Shown: positions 34,065 to 43,307 of the stretch, in pieces
How the letters are laid out: each line of letters begins with the position of its first letter
Position numbering within the stretch: position 1 is the stretch's first letter
NCBI RefSeq assembly: GCF_020400725.1
Contig: NZ_JAINVG010000031.1
Location: 1 to 64,000, forward strand
From: Streptomyces sp. NK15101
Lineage (GTDB): Bacteria > Actinomycetota > Actinomycetes > Streptomycetales > Streptomycetaceae
Direction: 5' to 3'
DNA: 64,000 nt
The notes under the pieces: generated by a model
Database searches by the model: none
Seen by the model: only the letters and a program-made list of their open reading frames with translations
Told to the model about the DNA's origin: nothing
Made by a program: the position numbers and the translations under genes

Positions 34065-34451
34065 ATGCTGTTCCTGCTGGGCCTGCTGCTCCTCGGGGCG
34101 ACCGGCGCCTTCATCGGGCTGGTGATCTCGGAGAACACCGGAGGCCCCGACCGGACCGTCATGATGCTGGACAACCGGATCGCCACGATGGACGGCCTCG
34201 CGATCTTCCTCGCCGGCATGGCGCTGGCCGTGATCGTCGGCCTCGCCTGCGCCATGATGGCGGCGGGCGCCGCACGGGCCCGCCGCCGCCGGGCCCTCGG
34301 ACGCCGCGTCCACGAGCCGGCGGAGCCGCGCTCCCGTCCGGGGGACGGCGGTCCCCGCGAAGAGCGGGACACGGCGTCCCGTACGGAGGACGACACCGGG
34401 GCCGCCGGGGGACGGCGCCCCCGCCGCCACCACTTCCGCTTCGGGCACTGA
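34065..34451 (+). CDS. Small two-TM membrane protein
   Basis: A 128-residue protein: TM1 MLFLLGLLLLGATGAFIGLV, an outside loop with DNRIATMDG, TM2 LAIFLAGMALAVIVGLACAM, then a basic, disordered cytoplasmic tail ending RRPRRHHFRFGH. ATG 34065 lies after AGCGGAAGGACG. It is divergent from the Usp gene (225-bp gap) and upstream of the transketolase gene. No function can be assigned. Confidence 0.7.
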   Translation: MLFLLGLLLLGATGAFIGLVISENTGGPDRTVMMLDNRIATMDGLAIFLAGMALAVIVGLACAMMAAGAARARRRRALGRRVHEPAEPRSRPGDGGPREERDTASRTEDDTGAAGGRRPRRHHFRFGH

Positions 34452-34529
34452 CGACGTCCTCGTGCACGCCCTCCCGCCCCGGAAGGCGGGGGCGGCGCGA
34501 GGCCCGGCACGGTCGGAAAGGACTCGGTC

Positions 34530-36431
34530 ATGACCGCACCACCCACCACCCCCACCACGCTCGGCCCCGACAGCGACCTCTCCCGGGTCTTCGAACTCGC
34601 CCAGCAGCTACGGGTGGACTCGGTGCGCGCCAGTACGGCCGCGGGCTCCGGCCACCCCACCTCCAGCCTGTCCGCGGCCGATCTGATGGCGGTCCTGATG
34701 GCCCGCCACCTCCGCTACGACTGGACGGCGCCCGACCAGCCGGACAACGACCACCTGGTCTTCTCCAAGGGGCACGCGTCGCCCCTGCTGTACGCGATGT
34801 TCAAGGCCGCCGGGGCGATCGGCGACGACGAGCTGATGACGACGTACCGCCGTTTCGGCCACCGCCTCCAGGGCCATCCCACGCCCGAGCTGCCCTGGGT
34901 GGACGTGGCCACCGGCTCCCTCGGACAGGGCATCGGCTACGCGGTGGGGATCGCGCTCGCGATCCGGGACCTGGAACGGCGGTCCTCCCGGGTCTGGGTG
35001 CTGTGCGGTGACAGCGAGACGGCCGAAGGCTCCGTGTGGGAGGCCCTCGACAAGGCCGGGCACCACCGGCTGGCCAACCTCACCGTCCTGCTCGACGTGA
35101 ACCGCCTCGGCCAGAGCGGGCCCACCGAGCTGGAGTGGGACACCGACGCGTACGCCCGCCGCGCCGAGGCCTTCGGCTGCCGGGCGATCGAGGTCGACGG
35201 CCACGACCTCGAAGCGATCGACCTGGCCCTGGCCGAGGCCGCCGACGGACGGGCGCCCACCGTCGTCGTCGCCAGGACCGTCAAGGGCCGTGGCGTGGCG
35301 GAGGTGGCCGACAAGGCGGGCTGGCACGGCAAGGCGCTCCCCGAGGACCTGGCCGAACGCGCCGTCGCCGAACTCGGCGGTGCCCGCGACCTGCGGGTGC
35401 GCGGCCCGCGCCCGCCCGCGCACCCCGCTCCCGCCCACCCCGACGGCCGCCGTGCCGTTCCGGTGGAGCTGCCCCGCTACGAGGTCGGCGACGAGGTCGC
35501 CACCCGGGTCGCCTTCGGCGCCGCCCTGGCCGCCCTCGGTGCCCGCCCCGAGGTCGTCGCCCTGGACGCCGAGGTCGGCAACTCGACCCATGCCGAGGAG
35601 TTCGGGAAGGCCCACCCGGAGCGGTACTTCCAGACGTACATCGCCGAGCAGCAGATGATCGCCGACGCCGTCGGCATGGCCGTGCGCGGCTTCCGCCCGT
35701 ACGCCACGACCTTCGCCGCCTTCCTCACCCGCGCGCACGACTTCGTCCGGATGGCCGCCGTCTCCCGGATCACGATGGCGCTGTGCGGGACGCACTGCGG
35801 GGTCGAGATCGGCGCGGACGGCCCTTCGCAGATGGGCCTGGAGGACCTCGCCATGATGCGCGCCGTCCTCGGCTCCACCGTGCTGTACCCCTCGGACGCC
35901 ACCTCCGCGGCCGCCCTGACCACGGCCATGGCCGACCTGGACGGGATCTCCTACCTGCGCACCACCCGCGGGGCCTACCCCGTCCTCTACGACGGTGACG
36001 AGACGTTCCCCGTGGGCGGCTCGAAGACCCTGCGCGAGGGCCCGGACGACCAGGTCACGCTCGTCGGCGCCGGCGTCACCCTGCACGAGTGCCTGGCGGC
36101 CGCCGAGGACCTGGCCGCCGACGGGGTGCGGGCCCGGGTCGTCGACCTGTACTCCGTCAAGCCCGTCGACATGGACACCCTCGCCCGTGCGGCCCGGGAG
36201 ACCGGCGCGCTCGTCGTCGTCGAGGACCACCATCCCGAGGGCGGGCTCGGCGAGGCCGTCCTGTCGGCCCTCGCCGTGGGTGCCGGCCGGCCCGCCCCGC
36301 CGCCGCACGCCTTCGTCCACCTCGCCGTCACGGAGCTGCCCGGCTCGGGCACCACCCCCGAGCTCCTCGACGCGTGCGGCATCTCCCGCACCCAGATCGC
36401 CGGGGCCGCCCGGGCGCTGGTCGCGCGGTAG
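34530..36431 (+). CDS. tkt: Transketolase
   Basis: A 633-residue single-chain transketolase. The N-terminal TPP domain has GSGHPTSSLSAADL, the HLVFSKGHASPLLYA segment, GSLGQGIGYAVGIA and the TPP/Mg motif CGDSETAEGSVWEALDKAG. The pyrimidine domain has FQTYIAEQQMIADAVGMAVRG, with the catalytic glutamate, and the C-terminal domain follows. It interconverts sugar phosphates of the pentose phosphate pathway. It is not in the usual tkt-tal-zwf operon context, so it is probably an accessory paralogue. It lies beside katG and stress genes. Confidence 0.9.
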   Translation: MTAPPTTPTTLGPDSDLSRVFELAQQLRVDSVRASTAAGSGHPTSSLSAADLMAVLMARHLRYDWTAPDQPDNDHLVFSKGHASPLLYAMFKAAGAIGDDELMTTYRRFGHRLQGHPTPELPWVDVATGSLGQGIGYAVGIALAIRDLERRSSRVWVLCGDSETAEGSVWEALDKAGHHRLANLTVLLDVNRLGQSGPTELEWDTDAYARRAEAFGCRAIEVDGHDLEAIDLALAEAADGRAPTVVVARTVKGRGVAEVADKAGWHGKALPEDLAERAVAELGGARDLRVRGPRPPAHPAPAHPDGRRAVPVELPRYEVGDEVATRVAFGAALAALGARPEVVALDAEVGNSTHAEEFGKAHPERYFQTYIAEQQMIADAVGMAVRGFRPYATTFAAFLTRAHDFVRMAAVSRITMALCGTHCGVEIGADGPSQMGLEDLAMMRAVLGSTVLYPSDATSAAALTTAMADLDGISYLRTTRGAYPVLYDGDETFPVGGSKTLREGPDDQVTLVGAGVTLHECLAAAEDLAADGVRARVVDLYSVKPVDMDTLARAARETGALVVVEDHHPEGGLGEAVLSALAVGAGRPAPPPHAFVHLAVTELPGSGTTPELLDACGISRTQIAGAARALVAR

Positions 36432-36547
36432 GCACCCCCGGCCTCCCGCCTTCGGTCTCCGGTCGTGAATTCCTCCTTTCCGATCATTTCTGTCGGTTGG
36501 GCGGGCTCTGCGTGTTATCACCCCCGCACGGTCCGCCGTACGCGACC

Positions 36548-38776
36548 ATGACGGACGCCGAAACCGTCACGATGAGCGGAAGAAGGACCCACGTGCCCGG
36601 CAGCGAGAGCGAGAACCCGGCGATCCCCTCGCCCACCCCCACCGAGACCCGGCCCAAGACCAACAGGGACTGGTGGCCGAACCAACTGGACCTGCAGGTA
36701 CTCCACCAGCATTCGCCCCTCTCCGATCCGATGGACGCGGACTTCGACTACGCGAAGGAGTTCGCGGACCTCGACGTCGACGCGCTGAAGCGGGACGTCA
36801 TCGCGGTGATGACGGACTCCCAGGACTGGTGGCCCGCCGACTACGGCCACTACGGGCCGCTCTTCATCCGGATGAGCTGGCACGCCGCGGGGACGTACCG
36901 CATCGCGGACGGCCGGGGCGGCGGCGGCCAGGGAGCCCAGCGCTTCGCCCCGCTCAACAGCTGGCCGGACAACGCGAGCCTCGACAAGGCGCGCCGGCTG
37001 CTCTGGCCGGTCAAGCAGAAGTACGGGCGGAAGATCTCCTGGGCCGACCTGCTGGTCTTCGCCGGCAACTGCGCCATGGAGTCCATGGGGTTCAAGACCT
37101 TCGGGTTCGGTTTCGGACGCCCGGACGTCTGGGAACCCGAGGAGATCTTCTGGGGTCCCGAGGACACCTGGCTCGGGGACGAGCGCTACAGCGGCGACAG
37201 GGAACTCACCGGCCCCTTCGGTGCCGTGCAGATGGGCCTGATCTACGTCAACCCGGAGGGCCCCAACGGCAACCCGGACCCGATCGCCGCCGCCAGGGAC
37301 ATCCGGGAGACGTTCGGGCGCATGGCGATGAACGACGAGGAGACCGCCGCGCTCATCATCGGCGGCCACACCTTCGGCAAGTGCCACGGCGCGGTCAGCC
37401 CCGAGTACATCGGCCCGGAGCCCGAGGCCGCCCCCATCGAGCAGCAGGCCCTCGGCTGGCGGAACTCGTACGGCAGCGGCAAGGGCGCCGACGCGCTCAC
37501 CAGCGGACTCGAAGGCGCGTGGACGAACGAGCCCACCAGGTGGGACAACGGCTATCTGGACAACCTGTTCCGGTACGAGTGGGAGCTGACGACGAGCCCC
37601 GCCGGCGCCCACCAGTGGACCCCCAAGGACGCGGCGGCGAAGGACACCGTGCCCGACGCGCACGACCCGTCGAAGCGGCACGCCCCGATGATGCTCACGA
37701 CGGACCTCGCGCTGCGGATGGACCCGGTCTACGCGCCGATCGCGAAGCGCTTCCACGAGAACCCCGACGAGCTCGCGGACGCGTTCGCCAAGGCCTGGTA
37801 CAAGCTGCTGCACCGTGACATGGGCCCGCTCTCGCGCTACCTCGGCCCGTGGATCCCCGAGCCGCAGATCTGGCAGGACCCGGTCCCCGCCGTCGACCAC
37901 CCGCTGGTCGGGGAGGCGGACGTCGCCGCCCTCAAGTCCAGGATCCTCGACTCCGGGCTCTCCGTCTCCCAGCTGGTCACCACCGCCTGGGCGTCGGCCG
38001 CCAGCTTCCGCGGCACCGACAAGCGCGGCGGCGCCAACGGGGCGCGGATCCGGCTCGCGCCGCAGAAGGACTGGGAGGTCAACTCCGGTCCCGAGGTGGC
38101 CCGGACGATCGAGACCCTCGACGGGATCCGCCGGGACTTCACGGGTGCGTCCGGTGCGCGGATCTCGCTCGCGGACCTCATCGTGCTCGGCGGCTGCGCG
38201 GCCGTGGAGCGGGCCGCGCGGAACGCCGGGTACGACCTCACGGTCCCGTTCGCGCCGGGGCGCACCGACGCCTCGCAGGAGCAGACCGACGTCGAGTCGT
38301 TCGCGGTCCTCGAACCCCGGGCGGACGGCTTCCGCAACTACCTCCGGGCGGGAGAGAAGCTGTCGCCGGAGACCCTGCTGCTCGACCGCGCCAACCTGCT
38401 GACGCTGACCGCCCCCGAGATGACGGTGCTCGTCGGCGGCATGCGGGCCCTCGGCACCGGGTTCGGGCAGTCGTCGCACGGGGTCTTCACCGACCGGCCG
38501 GAGACGCTGACCAACGACTTCTTCGTCGGGCTCCTGGACATGGGCACGGAGTGGAGGGCCTCGACGTCCGACGAGAACGTCTTCGAGGGCCGCGACCGTG
38601 CCACGGGCGAGGTGCGGTGGACCGCCACCCCCGTCGACCTCGTCTTCGGTTCGCACTCCCAGCTGCGGGCCCTCGCGGAGGTGTACGCGTCCGCGGACGG
38701 GGGCGAGAAGTTCGCGCGCGACTTCGTGGCCGCGTGGGACAAGGTGATGAACCTCGACCGGTTCGACCTGCGCTGA
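36548..38776 (+). CDS. katG: Catalase-peroxidase KatG
   Basis: A 742-residue bifunctional haem enzyme with the two-domain duplicated architecture. The distal site is RMSWHAAGTYR with Trp111 and His112. Tyr233 (LIYVNPEGPNG) and Met259 (GRMAMND) complete the Met-Tyr-Trp adduct needed for catalase activity. The proximal His274 is in GGHTFGKCHG. It removes hydrogen peroxide. ATG 36548 gives the standard length. No furA-type regulator gene is adjacent, unlike the common furA-katG arrangement. A 28-bp perfect palindrome follows. Confidence 0.95.
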   Translation: MTDAETVTMSGRRTHVPGSESENPAIPSPTPTETRPKTNRDWWPNQLDLQVLHQHSPLSDPMDADFDYAKEFADLDVDALKRDVIAVMTDSQDWWPADYGHYGPLFIRMSWHAAGTYRIADGRGGGGQGAQRFAPLNSWPDNASLDKARRLLWPVKQKYGRKISWADLLVFAGNCAMESMGFKTFGFGFGRPDVWEPEEIFWGPEDTWLGDERYSGDRELTGPFGAVQMGLIYVNPEGPNGNPDPIAAARDIRETFGRMAMNDEETAALIIGGHTFGKCHGAVSPEYIGPEPEAAPIEQQALGWRNSYGSGKGADALTSGLEGAWTNEPTRWDNGYLDNLFRYEWELTTSPAGAHQWTPKDAAAKDTVPDAHDPSKRHAPMMLTTDLALRMDPVYAPIAKRFHENPDELADAFAKAWYKLLHRDMGPLSRYLGPWIPEPQIWQDPVPAVDHPLVGEADVAALKSRILDSGLSVSQLVTTAWASAASFRGTDKRGGANGARIRLAPQKDWEVNSGPEVARTIETLDGIRRDFTGASGARISLADLIVLGGCAAVERAARNAGYDLTVPFAPGRTDASQEQTDVESFAVLEPRADGFRNYLRAGEKLSPETLLLDRANLLTLTAPEMTVLVGGMRALGTGFGQSSHGVFTDRPETLTNDFFVGLLDMGTEWRASTSDENVFEGRDRATGEVRWTATPVDLVFGSHSQLRALAEVYASADGGEKFARDFVAAWDKVMNLDRFDLR

Positions 38777-38783
38777 GCACGGC

Positions 38784-38811
38784 GCCCGGCCGGCCCGCGG
38801 GCCGGCCGGGC
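38784..38811. terminator. katG terminator
   Basis: A 28-bp perfect GC-only palindrome, eight bases after the katG stop. No gene was seen in the rest of the gap to 38901. Confidence 0.75.
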
Positions 38812-38901
38812 CTCCTCGCCCCTGGTCCTGCTACGCGTCGGCGCCCGGGACCCCCAGCGGGTCGTCCGGGGCGTTCTTCCACTCCCTCGTCCGGGCCGCC
38901 G

Positions 38902-39531
38902 TCAGGTGGTGAGGAGCCGGTTGAAGAACGAGCGGTACTGGCGCAGGGCCGTGCGCAGGTCCTCCGTGTCGACGTCCTCGCCTTCGCTCCACTGGCCTTC
39001 CAGGTCCTTCTTGCGGTCGGCGAAGGTGGCGGCGAGCCTCCGGATCACCTCGGTGACCAGCTCGTCGGCGTCGTGCACGGCCCCGCGGGGGTCGTCGACG
39101 AACCGGCCCTGCACCTCGCGCCAGCGCGTGCGGAACGCCTCGTCGGCCTCGGCGTCCAGGAGGCGCGGCAGCTCCTCCCCGGTGCCGGGTCCCGCGTCGG
39201 CGGCGGGTCCCGCGTCGGTATCGGACCCCGTGTCGGTGTCGGACCCCGTGTCGGTGCCGGGTCCCGTCACATCAGTACCGGCCCCCACCCCAGTACCGGC
39301 CCCCGTCGCATCAGTACCGGCTCCCACCTCGGTACCGGCCCCCGCCTCGCGCAGCTCGGCGCCGCGCCGCCCGGCCTCACGCGCCTCCGCCTCACGCGTG
39401 TCGGCGGCGGTGTTCCCGCGGATGTCCTCGTCGGCGTGCGTACCGGCCGGGAGGTCGGTGCTCTCGCCGGGGTACATGGGCGGCGCGTCGGTGCCGTCGG
39501 CCCGTGCCGGTGTGTCGTACTCGCGTCCCAT
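38902..39531 (-). CDS. Hypothetical protein with Gly/Thr/Asp repeat and shared C-terminal domain
   Basis: A 209-residue protein. Residues about 60-120 are low complexity, with repeats of the type GAGTD and GSDTD. The C-terminal 90 residues (RWREVQGRFVDDPRGAVHDADELVTEVIRRLA, ending QYRSFFNRLLTT) match the C-terminal domain of the next gene's product. It is soluble and strongly acidic. It starts 15 bases after the stop of its paralogue, so the two form an operon. Function unknown. Confidence 0.7.
   Translation of the reverse strand: MGREYDTPARADGTDAPPMYPGESTDLPAGTHADEDIRGNTAADTREAEAREAGRRGAELREAGAGTEVGAGTDATGAGTGVGAGTDVTGPGTDTGSDTDTGSDTDAGPAADAGPGTGEELPRLLDAEADEAFRTRWREVQGRFVDDPRGAVHDADELVTEVIRRLAATFADRKKDLEGQWSEGEDVDTEDLRTALRQYRSFFNRLLTT
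39178..39350. repeat. Imperfect tandem repeats within the 38902-39531 gene
   Basis: Short repeats such as GTGTCGGTGTCGGACCCC and CAGTACCGGCCCCC recur and encode the Gly/Thr/Asp stretch of the protein. Likely length-variable. Confidence 0.7.
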
Positions 39532-39546
39532 GGCGCGTCCTCCTGG

Positions 39547-40107
39547 TCAGCTCCGGCCCTGTCCGGGCGCGTCGCCGTTCGAGAGAAGCTCGTCGAACAG
39601 CGCCCGGTAGTGGACCATCGCGCCCCTCAACTGCTCGGTCGTGGCCTGCCGCGAGAAGCTCAGGGCGTTGATCTCGTGCGCCGCCTGATAGTGCTCCAGG
39701 GTGCGGCCGTGCTCCACGGAGAGGTCCCGCATCTGCTGCTCGAAGCCCTCCGTGGGATAGCCCCGCTCGCGCATGAGCGAGGTCACCAGCGTGTCCGCGT
39801 CGTGCACCGCGCCGTCGGGACGGTCCACGAACTGTTCCTGCACGCTGCTCCACTGCTGGGCGTAGCGCTCCCGCGCCCCGCTCGACAACGGCTTGATGTC
39901 CAGGTCCTCGTGGCGCTTCTCCCGCTCCCCGAGGTCGTGCTCGGCGGCCCGCCTGCTCCCGGCGTCCTCGACGGCGCGGTCGTACTCGGGTCCGAAGCGC
40001 TCCTGCAGCCGACGGCGGCGCCGCCGGTCCAGGGCGATGGCCAGCACGATCAGCGCGATCACCACCACGACGGGTATGACGATGGCCAGAATCGTTCCTG
40101 TCGACAT
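39547..40107 (-). CDS. Membrane-anchored hypothetical protein with shared C-terminal domain
   Basis: A 186-residue protein: an N-terminal TM helix (ILAIVIPVVVVIALIVLAIAL), a basic stop-transfer run DRRRRRRLQERFG, then a soluble region with QWSSVQEQFVDRPDGAVHDADTLVTSLMRERGYP and HYRALFDELLS. This soluble part matches the neighbouring 209-residue protein (W-x-x-VQ-x-x-FVD-x-P-x-GAVHDAD-x-LVT). Topology predicts a cytoplasmic C-terminal domain. First gene of the two-gene minus-strand operon. Confidence 0.78.
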   Translation of the reverse strand: MSTGTILAIVIPVVVVIALIVLAIALDRRRRRRLQERFGPEYDRAVEDAGSRRAAEHDLGEREKRHEDLDIKPLSSGARERYAQQWSSVQEQFVDRPDGAVHDADTLVTSLMRERGYPTEGFEQQMRDLSVEHGRTLEHYQAAHEINALSFSRQATTEQLRGAMVHYRALFDELLSNGDAPGQGRS

Positions 40108-40199
40108 CGGCCTCGCTCCCTCGGCTCTCGGCTGTGTCCACGGCGGCTGCCCAGGCGCGCCGGACTGAAACGGCCGCCGGGTGCCGGGCGTCTGCCTGG

Positions 40200-40213
40200 T
40201 GGTGTCGACACCA
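40200..40213. promoter_or_regulatory. 14-bp palindrome upstream of the SDR gene
   Basis: TGGTGTCGACACCA, perfectly self-complementary, 49 bases before the SDR ATG in the divergent gap 40108-40262. Candidate regulator site. No adjacent regulator gene. Confidence 0.4.
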
Positions 40214-40262
40214 GGTGCGGCACACCCTCCCTGGGGCCGCCGGACGCTGCCACTGTCGTCGC

Positions 40263-41099
40263 ATGACCCAGCACACCACTCTGATCACCGGCGTCACCAC
40301 GGGGATGGGGCGCGCGCTCGCGCTCGATCTGGCGCCCCGCGGCGGCACCCTCCTCCTGCACGGCCGGAACGCCGAACGGCTTGAGGCCGTGGCCGCCGAG
40401 ACCCGGGCCGCGGGGCCCGGCACCACGGTCCGCACCTATCTCGCCGACCTCTCCGACCTGGACCAGGTGCGTGCGATGGCCGCCCGGATCAGGGCGGCGG
40501 AGCCGCACCTCGACGGGCTGGTCCACAACGCGGTGGCGGGCGGCGGCTCGCGGCCGCTCACCCGGGAGCTGAGCAGCCAGGGCCATGAACTCCGCTTCGC
40601 GGTGAACCACTTGGCACCGTACGCGCTCACCCGCGCCCTGCTGCCCCTGCTCACCGCCTCGGCTCCGGCGCGGGTCGTCAACGTCGCGTCGATCGGGCAG
40701 GAGGCCGTCGATTTCGACGACGTGATGCTGGAGCGGGGCTACGAGGGTCTGCGCGCCTACTGCCGGAGCAAGCTGGCCATGATCATGGCGACCTTCGAGC
40801 TGGCCGCCGAGCTGGAGGACACCGGCGTCACGGTGAACGCCCTCCACCCCGCCCACCTGATGGACACGCCCGCCGTCCGCGCCTACGGCCTCACGCCCGT
40901 CACCACCACGGAGGAGGGCGTCCGTCCCACCGTACGGCTGCTCCTGGACCCGGAGCTCGCCGGTGTCACCGGCCGTTACTTCGACCGGTTCACCGATGCG
41001 CGGGCCCACGAGCAGGCGTACGACGCCGAGGCGCGCGAGCGGCTGATGAGGCTGACGCACGAGCTGACGGAACGGGCCTGGCTTCCCGATCCGGCCTGA
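40263..41099 (+). CDS. Short-chain dehydrogenase/reductase
   Basis: A 278-residue SDR with the cofactor motif TGVTTGMG (residues 9-16), an NNAG-like HNAVAG, the structural VVNVASIG strand and the catalytic YCRSK (Y-x3-K). An Arg after the second strand (HGRNAERL) suggests NADP(H). It resembles the retinol-dehydrogenase-like SDRs. ATG 40263 is chosen. Substrate unknown. It is divergent from the hypothetical pair and upstream of an alpha/beta hydrolase gene (121-bp gap), probably not one operon. Confidence 0.85.
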   Translation: MTQHTTLITGVTTGMGRALALDLAPRGGTLLLHGRNAERLEAVAAETRAAGPGTTVRTYLADLSDLDQVRAMAARIRAAEPHLDGLVHNAVAGGGSRPLTRELSSQGHELRFAVNHLAPYALTRALLPLLTASAPARVVNVASIGQEAVDFDDVMLERGYEGLRAYCRSKLAMIMATFELAAELEDTGVTVNALHPAHLMDTPAVRAYGLTPVTTTEEGVRPTVRLLLDPELAGVTGRYFDRFTDARAHEQAYDAEARERLMRLTHELTERAWLPDPA

Positions 41100-41220
41100 T
41101 CCGGGGGCGGGCCCCGGGCGGCGTCCGGACGGCCGTCACTCCCTTGGACGGCGCACCGCGCCGCGGCGGTCACCACGCAGCAGACTCGCTCGGAGTGATC
41201 CCCCGTGAAGGAAGGGAAGC

Positions 41221-41916
41221 ATGGCCGAGAAGCCCACCATCGTCCTGGTCCACGGTTTCTGGGGCGGCGCCGCCCACTGGGCGAACGTCATCGTCGAGCT
41301 GAACAAGCGCGGCCACGACAGGATCCGCGCCGTCGAGAACCCGCTCACCTCCCTCGCCGACGGCGCCGAACGCACCCGCAAGATGATCAAGCAGGTCGAC
41401 GGCCCGGTCGTCCTCGTCGGCCACTCCTACGGCGGCGCGGTCATCACCGAGGCCGGCGACCTGCCCAACGTGAAGGCCCTCGTCTACATCGCCGCCTTCG
41501 CACCGGCCGAAGGCCAGAGCCCCGGCCGGATCAGCCAGGAGAACCCGCCGGCCGCCTTCGACAACATCGCCCCCGACTCCGACGGCTACCTCTGGATCAA
41601 ACAGGACAAGTTCCACGAGAGCTTCGCCCAGGACCTCGCACCCGACGAGGCGCTCGTCATGGCCGTCACCCAGAAGGCACCGCTCGCCTCCACCTTCGGC
41701 GACAGCGTCACCGCACCGGCCTGGCGCAACAAGCCCGTCTGGTACCAGGTGTCCACCCAGGACCGCATGATCCACCCGGACAACGAGCGCCGCATGGCCC
41801 GGCGCGCCAACGCCCGCAAGATCGTCGAACTCGACGCGAGCCACGCCTCCCTGGCCTCCCGGCCCGTGGAGGTCGTCGACCTGATCGAGGAGGCGGTCCG
41901 CGAGACCGTCGGCTGA
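41221..41916 (+). CDS. Alpha/beta hydrolase
   Basis: A 231-residue hydrolase of the small esterase/HNL-like group. It has the oxyanion-type VLVHGFWGGAAHW, nucleophile elbow VGHSYGGAV, an acid in STQDRMIHP and the catalytic His in LDASHASLAS. ATG 41221 follows AAGGAAGGG. No signal peptide, so cytoplasmic. Substrate unknown. Confidence 0.88.
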   Translation: MAEKPTIVLVHGFWGGAAHWANVIVELNKRGHDRIRAVENPLTSLADGAERTRKMIKQVDGPVVLVGHSYGGAVITEAGDLPNVKALVYIAAFAPAEGQSPGRISQENPPAAFDNIAPDSDGYLWIKQDKFHESFAQDLAPDEALVMAVTQKAPLASTFGDSVTAPAWRNKPVWYQVSTQDRMIHPDNERRMARRANARKIVELDASHASLASRPVEVVDLIEEAVRETVG

Positions 41917-42045
41917 CCGGGCCGCACACCGGTGTCGCCGCCGTGCACCCGCGCGGCGGCGGCGTGCGGGCCTGACGGGTGACGCTCGCGCGGGTCGAGG
42001 GCACCCCGGGCCGCCGCGCGGCCCCCACCGGCCAATACTCCGGCC

Positions 42046-43299
42046 ATGAGACCACCTCGCGCCAAGACCGGACCTCTCCGGTCCGCTTCCCGGTCACGCC
42101 GTGCCGCGGTCACCGCCGTCGCCGCGCTCCTCGCCCTCTGCGCCCCGGCCGCGGCGGCCGGCGCCCCGGCGACCGACGCCCGCCCCCACCGGCCCTGCGT
42201 GGGCTCCCGGGTGCCCGACCGCGGTCCGGCGCGCGACGTCCTGCGGATCGCCGAGCGGGCCAAGGCGGAGATGGACCTCAAGTCCGTGATCCTGCGGGTC
42301 ACCGTCGACGGCCGCGAGGTCGTCACCACCGCGCTCGGCGAGTCGATGACGGGCGTTCCGGCCACCCCCGCCATGCACTTCCGGAACGGGAACATCGCGA
42401 TCAGCTACATGGGCACGGCGCTGCTGCGACTGGTCGACCGGGGCGTGGTGCGCCTCGACGACCCCGTCGCGCGCTGGCTGCCCGGCCTCGAGGACGGCGA
42501 CCGGATCACCCTGCGGATGCTGGCCGCCTCCACCACCGGTCTCGTCGACTACGTCCGGCTGCCGGAGTTCCAGCGGGCCGTCTCCGCGAACCCGTTCCGC
42601 CAGTGGACCGCCGACGAGCTGGTGCGGCTGTCGACGGGCAAGGAGCGCTGGTACGAGCCGGGCACCAACTGGAGCTACTCGCACGCCAACTTCGTCCTCC
42701 TGGGCGCCGCCCTGGAGAAGATCACCGGCACGCGCCTCGACGTCCTGCTCCGGCACGAGGTCCTGGGCCCGCTCGGGCTGCGCGAGACCCGCAACGGTTT
42801 CACGCCCGACATCCCCGCACCCGTCCTGCACGCCTTCACGTCCGACCGCGGGACGTACGAGGAGTCGACGTTCTGGAACCCCTCGTGGACCACCGCCCCG
42901 GGCGCGGTGGAGACCACCGACATCTGTGACCTGGCGAGCTCCGCCGCCGGCATCGGCTCGGGCCGGCTGCTCTCCCCGTCGTCCTACCGGGAGCTGCTGG
43001 ACCCGGGGACGGTCGGTCTGGGCCACGCCACCGCCAAGTGCCCGGCGACGGTCTGCCTCGCGCAGACGGAGGCCACCCACTACGGCCTGGGGCTGCTCGT
43101 GCTGGGCGACTGGGTGTCCCAGCACCCGTTGTTCTTCGGGTACTCGGCGTCCCAGGCGTACCTGCCGTCCGAGCGGCTGGCCGTCGCGGTCTCGACCACG
43201 AACGGCCCGGCCGCCCCGTCGGGCCACTCGGCCCACACGATCGCCCAGCGGATCGCGGCCGCGCTGGCCCCGGCCCATCCCATTCCCGACTTCGGCTGA
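42046..43299 (+). CDS. Secreted serine-hydrolase-fold protein lacking catalytic residues
   Basis: A 417-residue beta-lactamase/PBP-fold protein with a Sec signal peptide (about residues 18-42, AVTAVAALLALCAPAAAAGA). The fold is clear (RLDDPVARWLPGL, VLGPLGLRET), but the SxxK motif position reads GNIAISYMG, with Asn116 for Ser and Ile119 for Lys. The YxN motif is Tyr211-Ser-His213, and no HxG is seen near FFGYSASQAYLPS. It is therefore probably a non-catalytic binding or regulatory protein, or uses different chemistry. It converges with the DUF3291 gene (8-bp gap). Confidence 0.82.
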   Translation: MRPPRAKTGPLRSASRSRRAAVTAVAALLALCAPAAAAGAPATDARPHRPCVGSRVPDRGPARDVLRIAERAKAEMDLKSVILRVTVDGREVVTTALGESMTGVPATPAMHFRNGNIAISYMGTALLRLVDRGVVRLDDPVARWLPGLEDGDRITLRMLAASTTGLVDYVRLPEFQRAVSANPFRQWTADELVRLSTGKERWYEPGTNWSYSHANFVLLGAALEKITGTRLDVLLRHEVLGPLGLRETRNGFTPDIPAPVLHAFTSDRGTYEESTFWNPSWTTAPGAVETTDICDLASSAAGIGSGRLLSPSSYRELLDPGTVGLGHATAKCPATVCLAQTEATHYGLGLLVLGDWVSQHPLFFGYSASQAYLPSERLAVAVSTTNGPAAPSGHSAHTIAQRIAAALAPAHPIPDFG

Positions 43300-43307
43300 C
43301 GGCCGCC

